Assembly: GCF_963855985.1 (NCBI RefSeq)
Contig: NC_087117.1
Location: 1,873,001 to 1,937,000, forward strand
From: Ostrinia nubilalis
Lineage: Eukaryota; Arthropoda; Insecta; Lepidoptera; Crambidae
DNA: 64,000 nt
Direction of reading: 5' to 3'
Made by a program: the position numbers and the translations under genes. Shown piece by piece: positions 11,831 to 24,675 of this stretch. The notes under the pieces were generated by a model that worked only from the letters and a program-made list of their open reading frames with translations, ran no database searches and had not been told where the DNA came from. Every line of letters starts with the position of its first letter. Position 1 is the first letter of the stretch.

Positions 11831-12411
11831 GCAATAGGAGAGCGGGAAGACAGACAGTACTTTATTTGCATCTTCCGTTCCATTGATTTTGGGAGAGTCC
11901 CATAGATAAACTAATTTTTCTGCATAACCTGCAGGTAAACTGGATGAGAATGCCTTATGGCATTAAGTTCGCCTTATGTTAAAATTTTGACATTAAAGTA
12001 TAAATAAATAAAATAAAAATAAATAACGCACACACGGATAATAAAATGTTACAGTTCGCTTCATGAAAGAGGCAAATTACTTCGTTCGTATCAATTGGTT
12101 AAAGGGTTCTTTACATTATGAACACCTGTGTTAGTTTTTCGAGCAAAAATACCGAAAAATATTGAGATATTCTAGTCATTTGTAAGTTTTGTAACCCATT
12201 ATCGCAAACATGAGTCCAATTAGGTAAAACTAAACTAATTGAAACTACATCAAGCCAGTCAACTGCCGATTCGCAGTCGACCTTGTGAGTGACTGGCCAG
12301 TTTGGGAGGACATGCCACACTAATTTATTAAAACAACATGTAGTAATTAATTTGGATGTTTATTTTTGTTTGAGTGCATACTTTAGCTGTCTAGCTCGCA
12401 TTTATTACATA

Positions 12412-12593
12412 CTAGCTTTTGCCCGCGTGAAATTTAGTTTGTCACAGTCATAAATTATAGCCTATATGTTATTCTGGGTTATAAACAATAATACTGTAAA
12501 GTTTCATCAAAATCCGTTCAGAAGTTTTTGCGTGAAAGAGTAACAAACACCCAGACATCCACACAAACTTTCGCATTTATAATATTAGTAGGA
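12412..12593 (-). mobile_element. Non-autonomous Helitron, short diverged copy
   Basis: Minus-strand start TCCTACTAATATTATAAATG (12593) and end CTAG (12415-12412) are present; the middle is shorter than in copies 1-3. Confidence 0.75.
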
Positions 12594-12654
12594 TAGATAA
12601 TAGGATCTTGGAAATTTTAATTGTAAAAATATAAAAAGCTGACAAAAGGGTGAC

Positions 12655-12790
12655 TGATTTCTTCCGCCACTTCTTCACAGCACTAGCAGCTATGCTATCC
12701 CGAAGTGGTGATAGAAATAAGTGCCCTTAAAAAGGGTAATAGGGCCTACCAACATACTAATAAAGAATTTAATGTTCAGAAGTTTTTGAA
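12655..12790. repeat. LINE/SINE fragment (CAGGACAATAAATGGGCC family, diverged)
   Basis: Related pieces with ACTGCTTC.GGACA and GTCCCAGTATTAACCCTACC lie at 16060-16160, 18555-18680, 19020-19145 and 57870-58000. Confidence 0.45.
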
Positions 12791-12939
12791 AGATTTAATA
12801 AAAATACATACACTATTAAAATAACTCTTTAGCGTCTTACTCTTTAGAGACAAGACCGCCTACGGTAGTAAGTACATGGGTCGTAGAAATTGAGTAAAAA
12901 CCGTATGGAAAATTCAATTTATTTCAACCTAATGCCTCT

Positions 12940-13500
12940 ACGGATTTTTGCCCGCATCCAGGTGCGTCCCACAACCTTCACCACATCATCAGTTCACCGA
13001 GTGGGAGGCCTGCCTACACTACGATTTCCTGTCCGTGATCGCCACCCGAACAGTGAAGTACCTACCTACATTTAAGTATTTGGATTTCAGGGCTAAAATC
13101 TGCTAAAATGAAGTATTTTTTCTTGGAAATATTGAAAATGGTGTCAAGTGTGTCAACCCAATTGAATTTTTATCAAACCAGATTTATAGAATAGCTTCTT
13201 ATGCCTTCTTTATCTAAGTAGTTATCAATTTATCTCTTGAGTGCAGTAAAATGAGGTTATGGCCCATGATTCGCGCCATTTTCAGTTTATTACCGCCATC
13301 TTAATTTTTTATTTTACAGCTGTCATAAAACGCCATTCGTGCAAAATAAGGGCTGTCGAAAAAGAATATTTAAATCTTTAAATTAGATAATTTAATATTT
13401 TAATCTTATAGAGCTATTCGTTTCAGCCAAATGACGTCCACGGCTGGACAAAGGCCTTCCCCAAGGATCTCTACAACGACCGGTCCGGTTGTTTGTATTG
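12940..13500 (-). repeat. RTE LINE fragments
   Basis: 12945-13045 resembles the region coding the RTE C-terminus (CCCGCATCCAGGTGCGTCCC), and 13420-13490 carries another 3' end (GACGTCCACGGCTGGAC). Confidence 0.6.
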
Positions 13501-15505
13501 TTGCAATGTAAGCGTTTAAAAAGCGCTTTTAGAAAGAAAGAAATAAAGGCCAAAATTTTTGTCCAAAAACTTCCAGGGCGCCCTTGTGGCCATAGTAGGC
13601 ATCCATCCACTTTCATCAAGTGTAAAACACCTCAATAACATTGGGTTTTATGTACAAGATTGTGAACATGCCCTAAACCCTTACTTACTTTAAATTACAA
13701 GGCACATAAAATAATGAGCTAAAATTGCCAAAAAATTACGGGGCACAGCCCTAACCATCATTTCGGCGCCACGCCAAAATGGCGCGCGAGTGACGTCATC
13801 TGTTTATTTTCAGCAATTCCAAAGTGTCACCGGTTCACGTCCAGTTTCATCCGGTAACGCGGCACTGGCAAATTTTTGGATTGTAAACTCATATTTTTGT
13901 GTAAAAAGACGAAAGATTTTATTTTTAATTCCTTTGCATTATTTTAGTTCTTTGTTCTGAAGATTGTAAAAAAAAAGGATCCTTTCCCGCTTTTTCAGTT
14001 TTTTTTCTAAAACATTTTTTTTGTTCAGATACGTACTAACTCTGACTCTGAAATTGCTTCAAAGTAGTTTTAAATTCAAAATAACATAAAAGTAAACTCA
14101 AAATAATCTCAACACTCGACCTAAGCTGAAGGATTTTATTATAATAATAAAATGTCACCGTGTTGACTCTAGTATAGCTTGCCAAACAGATATGGTTTTA
14201 TCTGTCTGTACATTAAGTACTTTGTGATAAAAATATTTATTTCTGCTAACGACATCGCCGACTTTAGCCTTTCGAAAAAGTAAATACTGACAGAAAGTCG
14301 CAAATATTGTGGTCTTTTTTATCTGTGACAGTTGAAGGAAGTCAAAAATTCTGTGACTAATAAAAGTTTAATCTCTCGGCTTTGACCTAGTACATTTTGT
14401 CAAAAAGCAGTGATAGGGTTAAAATTTTACGGGAATTTATAAAAGCGCAATTTAAATTTCTGATTAATTAGTTTTTGGGTTCTTTTCTTTAAATAGGAAC
14501 AAGCAAAGGCGTAAGACATTCAACCAAACTTCCCGCCAAAACCTTTTTTTTCTTTTAGTCAATTTTACGGCCTTGGGTTCTAGGTCTAGCACTTACTATG
14601 TAGTTCCCGATACGAAGGAGTTTGAAAATGATTAGTAATATTATCACAGAATAATAATAAGTACTACGTATAGAAGTTTTACTTCGCGAAGGTATTTAAA
14701 AAAATGTATGCTCAATGTCATTAACAATATGGTGTAATTTAGCTTGTCTCAAGAGTCAAGCACCATTTTGTTGACAAACGTCAGTGATCGGCACTGCGCC
14801 GAAGCTATAGGGCTGACTTCGGTAAAATGATGTGACGTGAGTGCCAAACTGCGGAAAATGGCGGAGGAAATACATGATTTAGCATGAATTATCATGAATA
14901 ATATTAACTACTTATTTACCTCTCAGTGTCTTGAGGCAACTTAAAAAAGTACATTCTGTGTTTTTATTATTATTTAGGCAGTTAAATACTGCACAGTATT
15001 TAGTACACCATTTTCTTTATTTTCTTCCATCATACACAAGAATACACGTAATAAGAGTGTCAATGTTCGCTCGTATGTGAGGCCTTGTCGAATAGTATCC
15101 TGTAGGTGGGCCATCGTGCGTTTTGTTTTCGATGTAAACTCGCGGAGATGAACAGGCCTTATTCTCGAAGTTATCAGCATTTTTGTTTTATTGTTGTTCT
15201 ATGCATGAAGGTTACAACTTCTCCGGTTTCAAAACAACTGCCTATTATTTTTTTATTGTTTACTTGCATAACCACAGAGTCAATAACATCTTTAGTGGTC
15301 TGTATTCTCTCCCGCCTTTTTACTGCGACCCGTTCATTGACTCCAATTTGCCGGCGTATCTTTGGTACACTTTATTAATATTAATCAACTTTAATCGTAG
15401 TGTATGGCTGAAAAGCAATTTATGGCTATTAACTGGTAGATTAAAGTTTTAAACTACGATAAAATCATTCGATTTGGTGTTTATCATAAACAAAACTCTT
15501 GCAAA
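13500..15505. other. Gene-poor stretch, no feature proven
   Basis: A GC-richer patch at 13790-13860 with TGACGTCA and CGCCATTTTGG resembles promoter DNA, but no exon is attached. Around 14980-15380 both strands show open frames of 65-90 codons with no recognised protein. The rest is AT-rich without boundaries. Confidence 0.4.
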
Positions 15506-15509
15506 GCTT

Positions 15510-15650
15510 ATAACGGGTCCCACAACTACGGGACTATACCCAGCTCTCGTTCCCACCGCTGCAACTCCTGTGTAGCCAGGGTCTACAGGTTGACCTCCAA
15601 TAACCCAACCAGTAAAGGTTCAGTAGGAGTAGGATCCTACCTAGGGCACA
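15510..15650 (-). repeat. SINE-like repeat (GTAGATCCTGGCT family)
   Basis: CCCACCGCTGCAACTCCTGT and CAGGGTCTACAGGTTGACC match the family in reverse orientation. Confidence 0.6.
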
Positions 15651-15922
15651 TCTAACTTTCAGAGTTGAATGAATCAGATAATAGTAGGAGTTCGAAGACC
15701 GAAGTTGCCATATTGACTTCCCTTATTTGTAAAATTTGAGGCTTACTAAAAAGGATTTAAGAATGACCTAAGCATATAAGGACGTAATTATTAAAATGTT
15801 TTACACGAAGACACCAATGGTAAAATCGGTTTGTATAGCACCCACATTCTTTAAATTTCAATTAGTATCTACATGAAGACTACCTACTTAGTAAAATAGA
15901 CTCCTAGCAATAGTAGTTTTAT

Positions 15923-16035
15923 GCCCGTTTTCACCATCAATCCCTAATTTTTAAGTGACCCCTATGGTGTCAAAACTCCTGTTATGTGTTACCGTGGGGG
16001 TCACTTAAAATTAGGGACTGATGGTGAAAACGGGC
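15923..16035. mobile_element. Short palindromic MITE, copy 1
   Basis: GCCCGTTTTCACCATCAATC and its complement bound a 113-bp unit; a second copy lies at 56071-56181. Confidence 0.85.
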
Positions 16036-16715
16036 ATTAGACTTTTAGCAAAATAATCAAATTCAAGTTCGTTCATTTTTGCAAGTAGGCTCCCAAAGAG
16101 CACTCTGCCACTGCTTCGGGACAGTAATACTGGGCCAGTTCTAATAAGAAGCAGTGCAATGATGTAAATTTTAGTTGCAATAAACTCAATGGCCTTTGTA
16201 GCCGTTAGGGCAGAAAGTGACTTCAAACGTTCTCGAATGGCGACAACGCACCGGAAGACATCATAATATTTTAGCGTCCACCTTAGCGGACTGACGACCT
16301 GTAAGGTTTCGACCTACACCTGGATGCATGCCGATAGCTAGTGGTTGCCGAAATCCTTGGGGGAAGCTTTTATCCAGGAGTAGACCTCTTTTGCAAGAAG
16401 AAATGTGCAAAGAAGTTTTCACACTACCTTGAAAAAATAACTGTTACAACGAAGTTTTTGCACTGAAAAGTTTTTGCCTCACACGTAGGCGTCTATGTAA
16501 CCATATACATAATATCTGCACATAACACCCACACATCCAAACTTGAAACTTCTCATATTTTAATCACCAATTATTGTTCATCAGCTGACTCACAGCAAAC
16601 CACATTAACATTGATAACGGCGGTATGCGCCAGTTTGTTTTGTCAAAATGTTAATTACTTAGTCTTATTTGGAATTAGTACATCATCATCATCATTTATT
16701 CAATACTTAGGCTCT

Positions 16716-16980
16716 TTCCAGTACGGCTAGCACGAAAAACTTTCGAGTTCAAATCGTTTGCGTACTCGAATCGCCATCAGAAGATTTAGTACGAAAACTA
16801 CGACAGCGCCTTTGTGAACGTGTCGTAAATTGAACTTAGTATGAGAAATGGTTGAATGAAACTTATTTTGAGAATCAAAATTGTCACATTATCGTTTAAT
16901 TCGAAGGTTGAGTATTGAATTTTGTCGAATACGCAAACGATTCGAAGACGAAAGTTGTTCATGCTAGAGGTACAGGGCGC
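16716..16980. mobile_element. Foldback MITE (CTAGCACGAA family), copy 1
   Basis: Arms with ACTTTCG...CAAATCGTTTGCGTA recur inverted at about 16930-16980; the same family lies at 23438-23690. Confidence 0.6.
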
Positions 16981-16999
16981 TTATACACGTGCCGAATAT

Positions 17000-17290
17000 T
17001 TTTTATTATGCATGACAAGGCAGTATTTGACCGCAATCACACCTGGTGTTAAGTGAGATGCAGTCTATGATGGTGTGCCCTGTAAGAGCCTATTCACTCT
17101 CGCCTTGCCCTACCACCACTTCGGGACATTTCATTTTATGGGCTGATGCTGAGAAGTGGCGGAAACTCAGTCATCTTTGTCATTTTCAGCATCACTTCAG
17201 CCACAGGACCACTGCAGACGTTGAAAATGCCTTCCCCGGACTTCAAAGATTTCCAGATTGGCCGGTTAGAAGTGGCCTGCATCCAGCATA
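17000..17290. repeat. LINE/SINE fragments
   Basis: ACACCTGGTGTTAAGTGAGA and CCACCACTTCGGGACA belong to a dispersed retroelement 3' end; 17180-17290 resembles a decayed RTE end (CAGCCACAGGACCACTGC). Confidence 0.5.
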
Positions 17291-17299
17291 TTAGGTACA

Positions 17300-18420
17300 T
17301 TCATTTTCAATAATATTCAAATTAATTTCATCTCTGTACATTATAAAAAAGAAAAGCAATGGTCGATTTTATAATGCCAAGGTTACGGAACTCTGTTCGT
17401 AGCGCAACGGAAATGTGAAAAAAAGAAAAAGATCAAAACTTAATTTGTGTAGGTACGGCCAAAAGACTTGATTCCAGGCCAGGATCGCCACATTAAAAAA
17501 GGTCTTGCTTGAGTCCTGTGACTGTCAGGTATTTCGGCGGGAAAAATATTTTTGGCGGGTTTAGTTTGTGCCGTCATCCTTCTACAAAAATTAAAATTAT
17601 TCTGCACCTATTACAAATCTCCAAACAGGTTACGCAAAAATAGCTCTTAACTCCAAGTTATTATTTTTACACACATTACATTTTCCTCAAATCCGTAGAG
17701 GATTTATTTATACAGTTGAATCATACAATCGCTTCGTTATGAATGATGTATGAAATTGTTATTTTGCCTACTTTTGAACGCGTAATTGATACAAAAACGA
17801 TTTAATAATAGCCGATTTTGTTTTGTGTTTTGAATGCAACCCATTTTCTGGGATTCATAACCAAAATTAAAGACTAGGTAAACCATTAATAAATAGGTAA
17901 CTTATGGACGAATAACATGACAAGACATCGAACAGACTGTGAACAGCGTATGCAATAATATTTAATTTTCTGTTTAATACTTAGTTACATTTTGTGCCTA
18001 CATCATCTCTGAAACTATTGTGATTTGGTAAGAATTTTAGGATATTTAAATTTCATGTGCGCAAACATTTTCGCTAGTGTAGTGTTCCGTCTTCATGATT
18101 TCTGTATAACCTCCTTTTCTTTTTTTGTTCTCTTTTTTCTCCCTTTATTTGTCATCCATCCTGTTATAATATTACAGTTGGTATTCTTGATCAAAGCCAG
18201 GGGCATTTTTCGGGAATATCTTGGTAGCTTTAGGTAGCTTTATCCCTATCTATGTCATAAGTTATGTCATAAAATCATAAATCGAATGGATCTACTGACG
18301 TATCACGCGCTCAGCAACTGTAGTTATGGCGTATTGTTCTGTCGTGTGGCACTACTGGGAAGAGAACAAACGCCCATTCATCAATATGACGAGGCTTCCA
18401 ATGTTACTGAAAGGCAAGTC
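17300..18420. other. AT-rich spacer, nothing recognised
   Basis: Short open frames only; none resembles a known protein. Confidence 0.4.
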
Positions 18421-18554
18421 AATCTAGTACACCCCGCAGACTGCAGACTTTTTGTCGGCCGATAGTTTGGTCGGACTGTTACTTAATCAGTCCGACGTAG
18501 TTTGGTCGGACTGGTAATCAGTCTAACCCTTGAAAAGGAGACTGACAATAGTGA

Positions 18555-19145
18555 CTGAGTTTCTTGCACTGCTTCTTCTCAGCACTGGCCCATTTATTGT
18601 CCCGAAGCAGGGGTAGGGTTAATACTGGGACGTGTAAACAAGTGCTTTTTAAAATACTATTTGCAAAAATGAATGAGTTTTATGAGTATGAACATGTTAA
18701 CTATGGAAGTAGGGTACGCACATTACACCGATTTAGTATCGGCCGATTCCTCATACAAATAATTGAAAGCCCACCAAACTATCGGTTGACAAGGGCCCGG
18801 TTTCCACCAATGCGGAGCGGAGAAATATTTTTAACAACCAATTAGATTTCATTAATTATTGGAGAATTAAATCTGATTGGATTTCTCCGCTCCGCTGCAC
18901 CTTGGTGGAAGCCGGGCGTAAATACTAACAGCTAGCAGGCCTAGTGGCGTACTTAAGTATTCGACGCCAGCAGTCGCGGGTTCATCTCCGCACAGAACAA
19001 AGAATAAAAAAAAACTAGTAAACTCATTTATTTATGCAAGTACCTACGCTTTTAAAAAGCACTTTCATACGTCCCAGTATTAACCCTACCACTGCTTCAG
19101 GACAAAAAATGGGCCAGTCCTAACAGCGCAAGAAACTCAGTCAAT
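18555..19145. repeat. MITE flanked by two copies of one retroelement fragment
   Basis: The fragment with CACTGG and CCCAGTATTAACCC lies in opposite orientations at 18555-18680 and 19020-19145. Between them are a CCGATAGT-type MITE end and, at 18793-18918, a palindrome with ends CCCGGTTTCCACCA / TGGTGGAAGCCGGGC. Confidence 0.6.
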
Positions 19146-20071
19146 GTTAGCATTTCATATTTTTGTTTAGGTTTGGGTTTTCAATGTAGTAGTATCATAG
19201 TAGGTATTATACAACAAGGTTTATTTTGTAAAGAAACATTTTAACCTTGAAAACAAATTATTTAATTGCTTTCAAGTAAAATAGATGCCTACTTTAGTCA
19301 ATTTAGTTCGCAGAAAAATATGACGTCACAGTTTCCTATTGCTACATAAATTTTATTTGGTATTCGCATTTTTCGAGGGTCCATAAAAAGTCCGCCAATT
19401 GACTGATGGTGTCAACTCATAAATTAGCAAAAATGTAACTACGAGTATTATTGCACAAATTGCAACAACTAATTTAATTGTTTTTCCTAATGAGGTAATT
19501 CCAAAGAATTTAACATTAATCACTCTACACCTTTGCCTTCTTATATTTTTTTTGGTACAATTTTATATTGGATCTAAGAAACATTTTAAAAATTAGTGTC
19601 AATCCGAAAAAACATAAACAATAAAAATAAAACAATTGTTTATTCATAAACAATTCGCGCACGGTAGTGCACCTGACAAGTTGAATTCAAAATTATTTTT
19701 TGTCTACCGACTTTTTAAAATAATATTTATTAATATTCTTGAAGAGTAGAATAAAAGTGAGTAACATATGACTCAAGCAACCTTCTTGGGTTTCCCGCTA
19801 CTGGAACACGTCTATATTTCGTAACTATTTATATTAGCACAACAGTTTTGCAGTCTGTGACGCGTCTACCCACGTGATTCGAATATTCGTCATACAAAAA
19901 ACGATAACCAAACGCAAAAAAGTATTAAAAAATACAAACTTTTGAATTTGTATAAAAACTTTTTACAACACCGGCTTCTAAATTCAAATGCGCTTAAAAA
20001 GTTGTTTACATTTTTTATTCGGTTACGTAATTCAATTGGAAAAGATTCCCGCGTTCCAATTCGAAACTTAC
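19146..20071. other. Probable intron of the secreted-protein gene; nothing recognised
   Basis: AT-rich DNA downstream (minus sense) of the donor at 20072; no next exon found. Confidence 0.35.
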
Positions 20072-20418
20072 CGTATGGGGGTGACGTCATCCGCAGACAG
20101 GTAGATCTCATCGCCTTGATGGAGCCACGCACCGTCGACCCCTTTCGCACAAAAGTACAACTTCTCATTTGGAACATCCACCACCGCCTCCGACGACTTC
20201 TGTGTGTAATAAAACGGCGGTGAGCAGACCTCTCCTCTGTCGCCCCGTTGACCGGTCAATGACCACTCCACAACATCCGAACTTAACACTTCAATTCCAC
20301 ATTTATCATCCACACACTCTTTCACCACCGATAATATCCATGGGGGAGACACGGCGCACGTGTTTATTATTAAAAATAATAGCAAAAATAAGCCACTAGT
20401 CCGTAATGAGACGGCCAT
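20072..20418 (-). CDS. First coding exon of a secreted or membrane protein (partial)
   Basis: ATG at 20418 opens a 115-codon frame ending at a strong donor (CATACG/GTAAGT, 20072/20071) in phase 2. Residues 1-23 form a clear signal peptide (SGLFLLLFLIINTCA). The mature part has four cysteines (C35, C40, C65, C90) and ends with YFCAKGVDGAWLHQGDE followed by acidic residues. Base composition is GC-richer than the surroundings and the upstream 300 bp is also GC-rich, as expected for a promoter/5'UTR. No following exon was recognised between 1 and 20071, so the rest probably lies beyond the left edge behind a long intron. The CGI...YxC...WxHxG pattern weakly recalls the extracellular N-terminus of CNNM/unextended metal-transport proteins; this is a guess only. 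Confidence 0.55.
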
Positions 20419-21089
20419 GTCACACGCCGGTCAAACACGAATGAGTTCACCGTACCGCACCGAAGTTGCAGCGGAAAGAGCTTCGTGTAGTCGAGCGAGA
20501 GTATTTATATTGAATCGATGGTCGTCGGCTCAATTCGGAGATAAACGCCGGAGTGTTGTAGATAGCACTATCTACAACCCGGCCGATTTGAGTTGACGCT
20601 TGTGATGGCACAGGTACACGGCGGGAAAGTCATCTAACAGAAGCGCGAGCACGCACGAAGTATGGGCGTGCTCAGCGAAACTGATTAAAGTGCGTATTTA
20701 CACTGTCTCGATCATTTCCCGCATAGTGCAACTGGCCCATTCAACTAAATTATACGTTTTGTCAAAGAAATATACACATGGCTCTTCAAAATAGCGATTT
20801 TGTTTGATTAACAAGGGCTATTCAAGCTAAGTAGTGCTTAGCTTCTATGTCGTGGTAATAAGTGCTCTTTTAGAACCAAAATATCGCTTGATATGCCGTC
20901 TTATCTAAACTATAGCAATAAATAACAGTATTTGTCAAAACCTTTCAATGATGGCATCGATTTAATCCTGATTAGAATTTGATTATTTTAAGTGTCGTTT
21001 GATTATGTAAGTTTGTAATTTGGAAAGGCAATTAATGAAAAAAACAACTGTTTGGATGTCTAACTTCGTCTGCTTTTTCACGATTTTTT

Positions 21090-21330
21090 TTCGAGACTAA
21101 TCGTACCTCTTTCCCATCACTACAACTCCTGTATAGCCAGGATCTGGGAGTGAACTAGCTTATGCACGCAGCTTCGCTCTTTTTCAAGAAAAAAAATTTT
21201 TTTTGGGACTGATCCCATCTCTCTTTCCCATCATTGCAACTCCTGTATAGCCAGGATCTACAGCTTGGCCAATGAAACCCAACCAGTGAAGGTTGAGTAG
21301 TCCCGGGGGGATAGCTAAAAAAGTGTTGCC
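21090..21330 (-). repeat. SINE-like repeat (GTAGATCCTGGCT family), two overlapping pieces
   Basis: CAACTCCTGTATAGCCAGGA occurs at about 21124 and again at 21237, so the 3' part is duplicated. Confidence 0.6.
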
Positions 21331-22459
21331 CGCGACTAAACAACTATGAAGTAAAAAAAACAATCGAATAGTGCAGATTGTGACGTCAGCAACAAACACA
21401 ACACTTCAACAGTCTGGTTGTTAATCGACCTTGGAACTCTGACCCGGAGACCCAAGTTCGATTCTTAACGTACACAAAGTTGTAAAAACACCAGGTATTC
21501 GGGTGATATTGCAGGTTTGCAGTAAACAGGTTCCCCGAAAAACCGGCCAACAAAATGCCATAAACTCGCATATACAAAAAACTTTGACCACTCATAATTT
21601 TATGCAGTATTTTTCATTTTATCCTTCGTTCGTTCTATTCAGCCAAATGACGTCCACAACTGGACAAAGGACAAAGGCCTCCCTCAAGAATTTCCATAAC
21701 GATCGAACTTGCGAAGAAAAAACATTGTGCGTATACACATAAACACAACTGTGTTAATGTTCTCAATTAAAGAGCACCCTTATGTAATAATGAACTGAAA
21801 AAATAAATTGCATAATGTTAAAAAAAAAAACCTTTTTAAAACAACGCCATTTATTTATCAAAATTCAAGATTAAATCTTTAGACGGAAAAGCTTGTTTTT
21901 CTTATCGAAATTCGGTGTGTTTATTGAAAAAGGCAAAATAAAAATGATAAATTTCCATTAAATTGATAACCAAGGTTTTATCGAATGTAAGTCAGTAGTT
22001 CTTGCTTCTTTGCAATCAATTTTAAGTAAATAAATATGCGTGTGGTCCAAAAAAACTATTTAATAAAAAATAAAAGTATTTTTGGATTTTTTGGACTCAT
22101 AGACGTAATAAATAAGCTTTCTCTACCATACGCCCCCATATAACGATCATAAATATTTTTTACCAACTTCAAAAAAGGAGGAGGTTCTCATTTATCCACT
22201 AACAACTAGATCATAGATCCTGTGCAGAATCATCTGTTTTTAAAATATTTAAGTTGGCACCTTATTCGCATTCCAAAAAAAAACTTGCCAAGTTTTTTTT
22301 ATTTTGGTTTGGAAAATCCCAAACCGTATTAATTTGTCAAAATACGGATCTAGATAATAGAAATAGGACTTTGTATTTTCACAGATTCGAAACCAACGTG
22401 TAATGCGAAACCTCTTTTGAAGTTCGAATAAATTTTAGGCTACTAAAGTACGCTCTATT

Positions 22460-22560
22460 TGAGTGGGTTCATAGTCGAGCGGCGGCCGGGATCGAACCCG
22501 CGTTCCTCGGATCACGAGTCAGCGTCTTCTTCACCGTTCGACTATGATGAATCTTACTTC
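22460..22560 (-). repeat. tRNA-like sequence, probably SINE-derived
   Basis: On the minus strand a B-box-like GGGTTCGATCCCG and complementary ends (ATAGTCGA / TCGACTAT) give a tRNA-like outline, but no convincing anticodon arm is seen, so it is not called a tRNA. Confidence 0.35.
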
Positions 22561-23372
22561 TAGTTGCTGTTTCCTGGGTAAAAAAGCAAGAGTTTCAATT
22601 AGTTCGTCGATTAACTCATCAAATTCGACACGTATTTTTCACTTTTTCAAATTAATTAAAATTGAAAGAGATAAAGCCTATCAAAGTTCAAGAGGTGCTT
22701 AAAAGTGAAGCACTTTGTGACGTCATGCGAAACTTCAACGCATCTGTCTACTCACGGACATTGCCCGCGGGCGGCGTGACCGGAGGGAGCGGCGAGCGTT
22801 CGGCGAACGAACGAGCAATGTTCGGTTCGCGAGCGAACATCGAAGAAGACGATCCTGACGCACTCTCTTCAACGACTTTGCACTAAACGGTCTCAATATC
22901 ATTGTTAATTTATACCGAATAGACAATTAATTGTATACAGTCCACTCTTTCATTTAATTAACTTCCACTACACTCACTATCGAAGTAACAGCATCATAAC
23001 TTAAATTCGTAATATACTTGTTTAATTGAAAAATAAAAAATACGCGTCCAATATTTTTGCATAATGTAAGTAATTTGACGCCTATTGTGGCATAAATCTT
23101 ATATTATAAAAGGCGGACAAATCCACGGGCAGAAGTTAGTCTCAAAATAGCTCCGTGATTTTGGAATCAACGTCAGCCATCAGCTGATAACGATCGCTAT
23201 TTACGCAAACAAACGTTTGACATCAATGATAAAGATTATTTAATCAAGGTTATGTAGCTGATTTTATGTATTTATCTAGTTATACCTACTTGAATTATAT
23301 ATGACACAATTACTTAAAAATTTAGCATGAAATAGATCATAGTTAATAGTTAAGCCTACTTAGTTTCATTTA

Positions 23373-23766
23373 TCTACTAATAATATTATAAAGCTGAAGA
23401 GTTTGTTTGTTTGGTTGAACGCGCTAATCTCAGGAACTACTTTACCTCTAGCACAAAAAACTTTCGTTTTGAAATCGTTTGCGTATTCCACAAAACTCGA
23501 AACCCAATCTTCGAATTTAACGTTAACGTGACGATCTCAACATTCGTTTCGTGCAACTTTTCTCATTCTAAGTTCACTTTACGTCACGTTCACAGAGGCG
23601 CTGTTTAAATTTTCATACTGGATCTTTTGATGGTGATTCGAATACGCAAACGATTCTAAATCGAAAGGTGTTCGTGCTAGAGGTACTGGTCCGATTTGAA
23701 ATAAAATTATTTAAATTTAATTATTATTAAAACTATTTTCACGCGTACGAAGTCGCGGGAACAACT
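23373..23766 (+). mobile_element. Helitron-like element split by a foldback MITE
   Basis: Start CTACTAATAATATTATAAAG and end GAAGTCGCGGGAACAACTAG are Helitron-like. At 23438-23690 it is interrupted by the CTAGCACGAA-family MITE (CTCTAGCACAA ... GTGCTAGAGG). Confidence 0.65.
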
Positions 23767-23849
23767 AGTAAGTTTATAATTTCAGTAATTCAAAAGATAA
23801 GTAGCATACCTATTATTTTCTTGTTTGAACTTTAAACTGAATTTCAACG

Positions 23850-24400
23850 TACCTCGTTTCAGCCAAGGTTTTCCACAACGACCGGTCCTGTGCCCGCATC
23901 CAGGTGCTTCCCGCGACCTTCACCAAATCTTCGGTCCGAATATTCGTGGTTAGTGAGAGGTCTGCACACATTGCGTTTTTCGGTCCATGGTTATCACTTG
24001 CCCCTTGCAACTTACTCCATCGGCCATCAGCTGACAGCTCTATCTTAGAGCTATCCATCTATGTGCCACGCACACTGTCACTAGGTCCGTTTCTATCAAA
24101 GCACAGGTAAGAGGATACGAGTGCTTAAAATGAACTAGAAGTAAGATTCATCATCGTTCGTTCATTTCAGCCGAATGACGTCCTCTGCTGGACAAAGGCC
24201 TCCCCCAATGATTTCCACAAATACCGGTCCTGCGCCGCCCGCATCCAGGCACCTCCCGCGACTTTCACCAGATCATCGGTCTACCTAGTGGGGGAGCCTG
24301 CCCACACTACGTCTTCCGGCTCGTGGTCGCCACTCAAGAACTTTTCTGCCCCAGCGGCCATCAGCTCTGCGAGCTATGTGCCATCATTGCGTGCTAAGAT
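23850..24400 (-). repeat. Two RTE LINE C-terminal fragments
   Basis: 23855-24110 and 24165-24400 each contain the CCCGCATCCAGGTGCTTCCC / CCACAACGACCGGTCC text that codes, on the minus strand, the end of RTE reverse transcriptase (compare 37469-38100). Both are broken by indels. Confidence 0.75.
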
Positions 24401-24675
24401 ATATCATCATCAGGTCATTTAGTCTCCACTGCAGGAGCACGACTCTCTCCAACTAACTAGAGGCAAATGGAGGAATTGGCCTGCACTCCCCACGCTGGCC
24501 AGACGGGTTGGGGAGGCCTGATGCTCGCATATTTGTCCCCTAGTCGCTTACGACATCCACGGAAGAGGGGGTGGTCCTATTCTACTCTGCCTTGATAGGC
24601 CCTCTTATTTATTGTCCGTAGTGCTCTTTTCTTAAAGGTTATTAAACCTTTCGTTAACCGTTTTAACCCGTTGAA

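Noticed and set aside
18025..18237. A 70-codon hydrophobic frame
   Set aside because: AT-rich Phe/Leu runs with no splice or promoter support; probably chance.
22460..22560. A tRNA gene
   Set aside because: There is a B-box-like motif and paired ends, but no believable anticodon stem-loop; similar tRNA-derived pieces occur in SINEs at 30280 and perhaps 5640.
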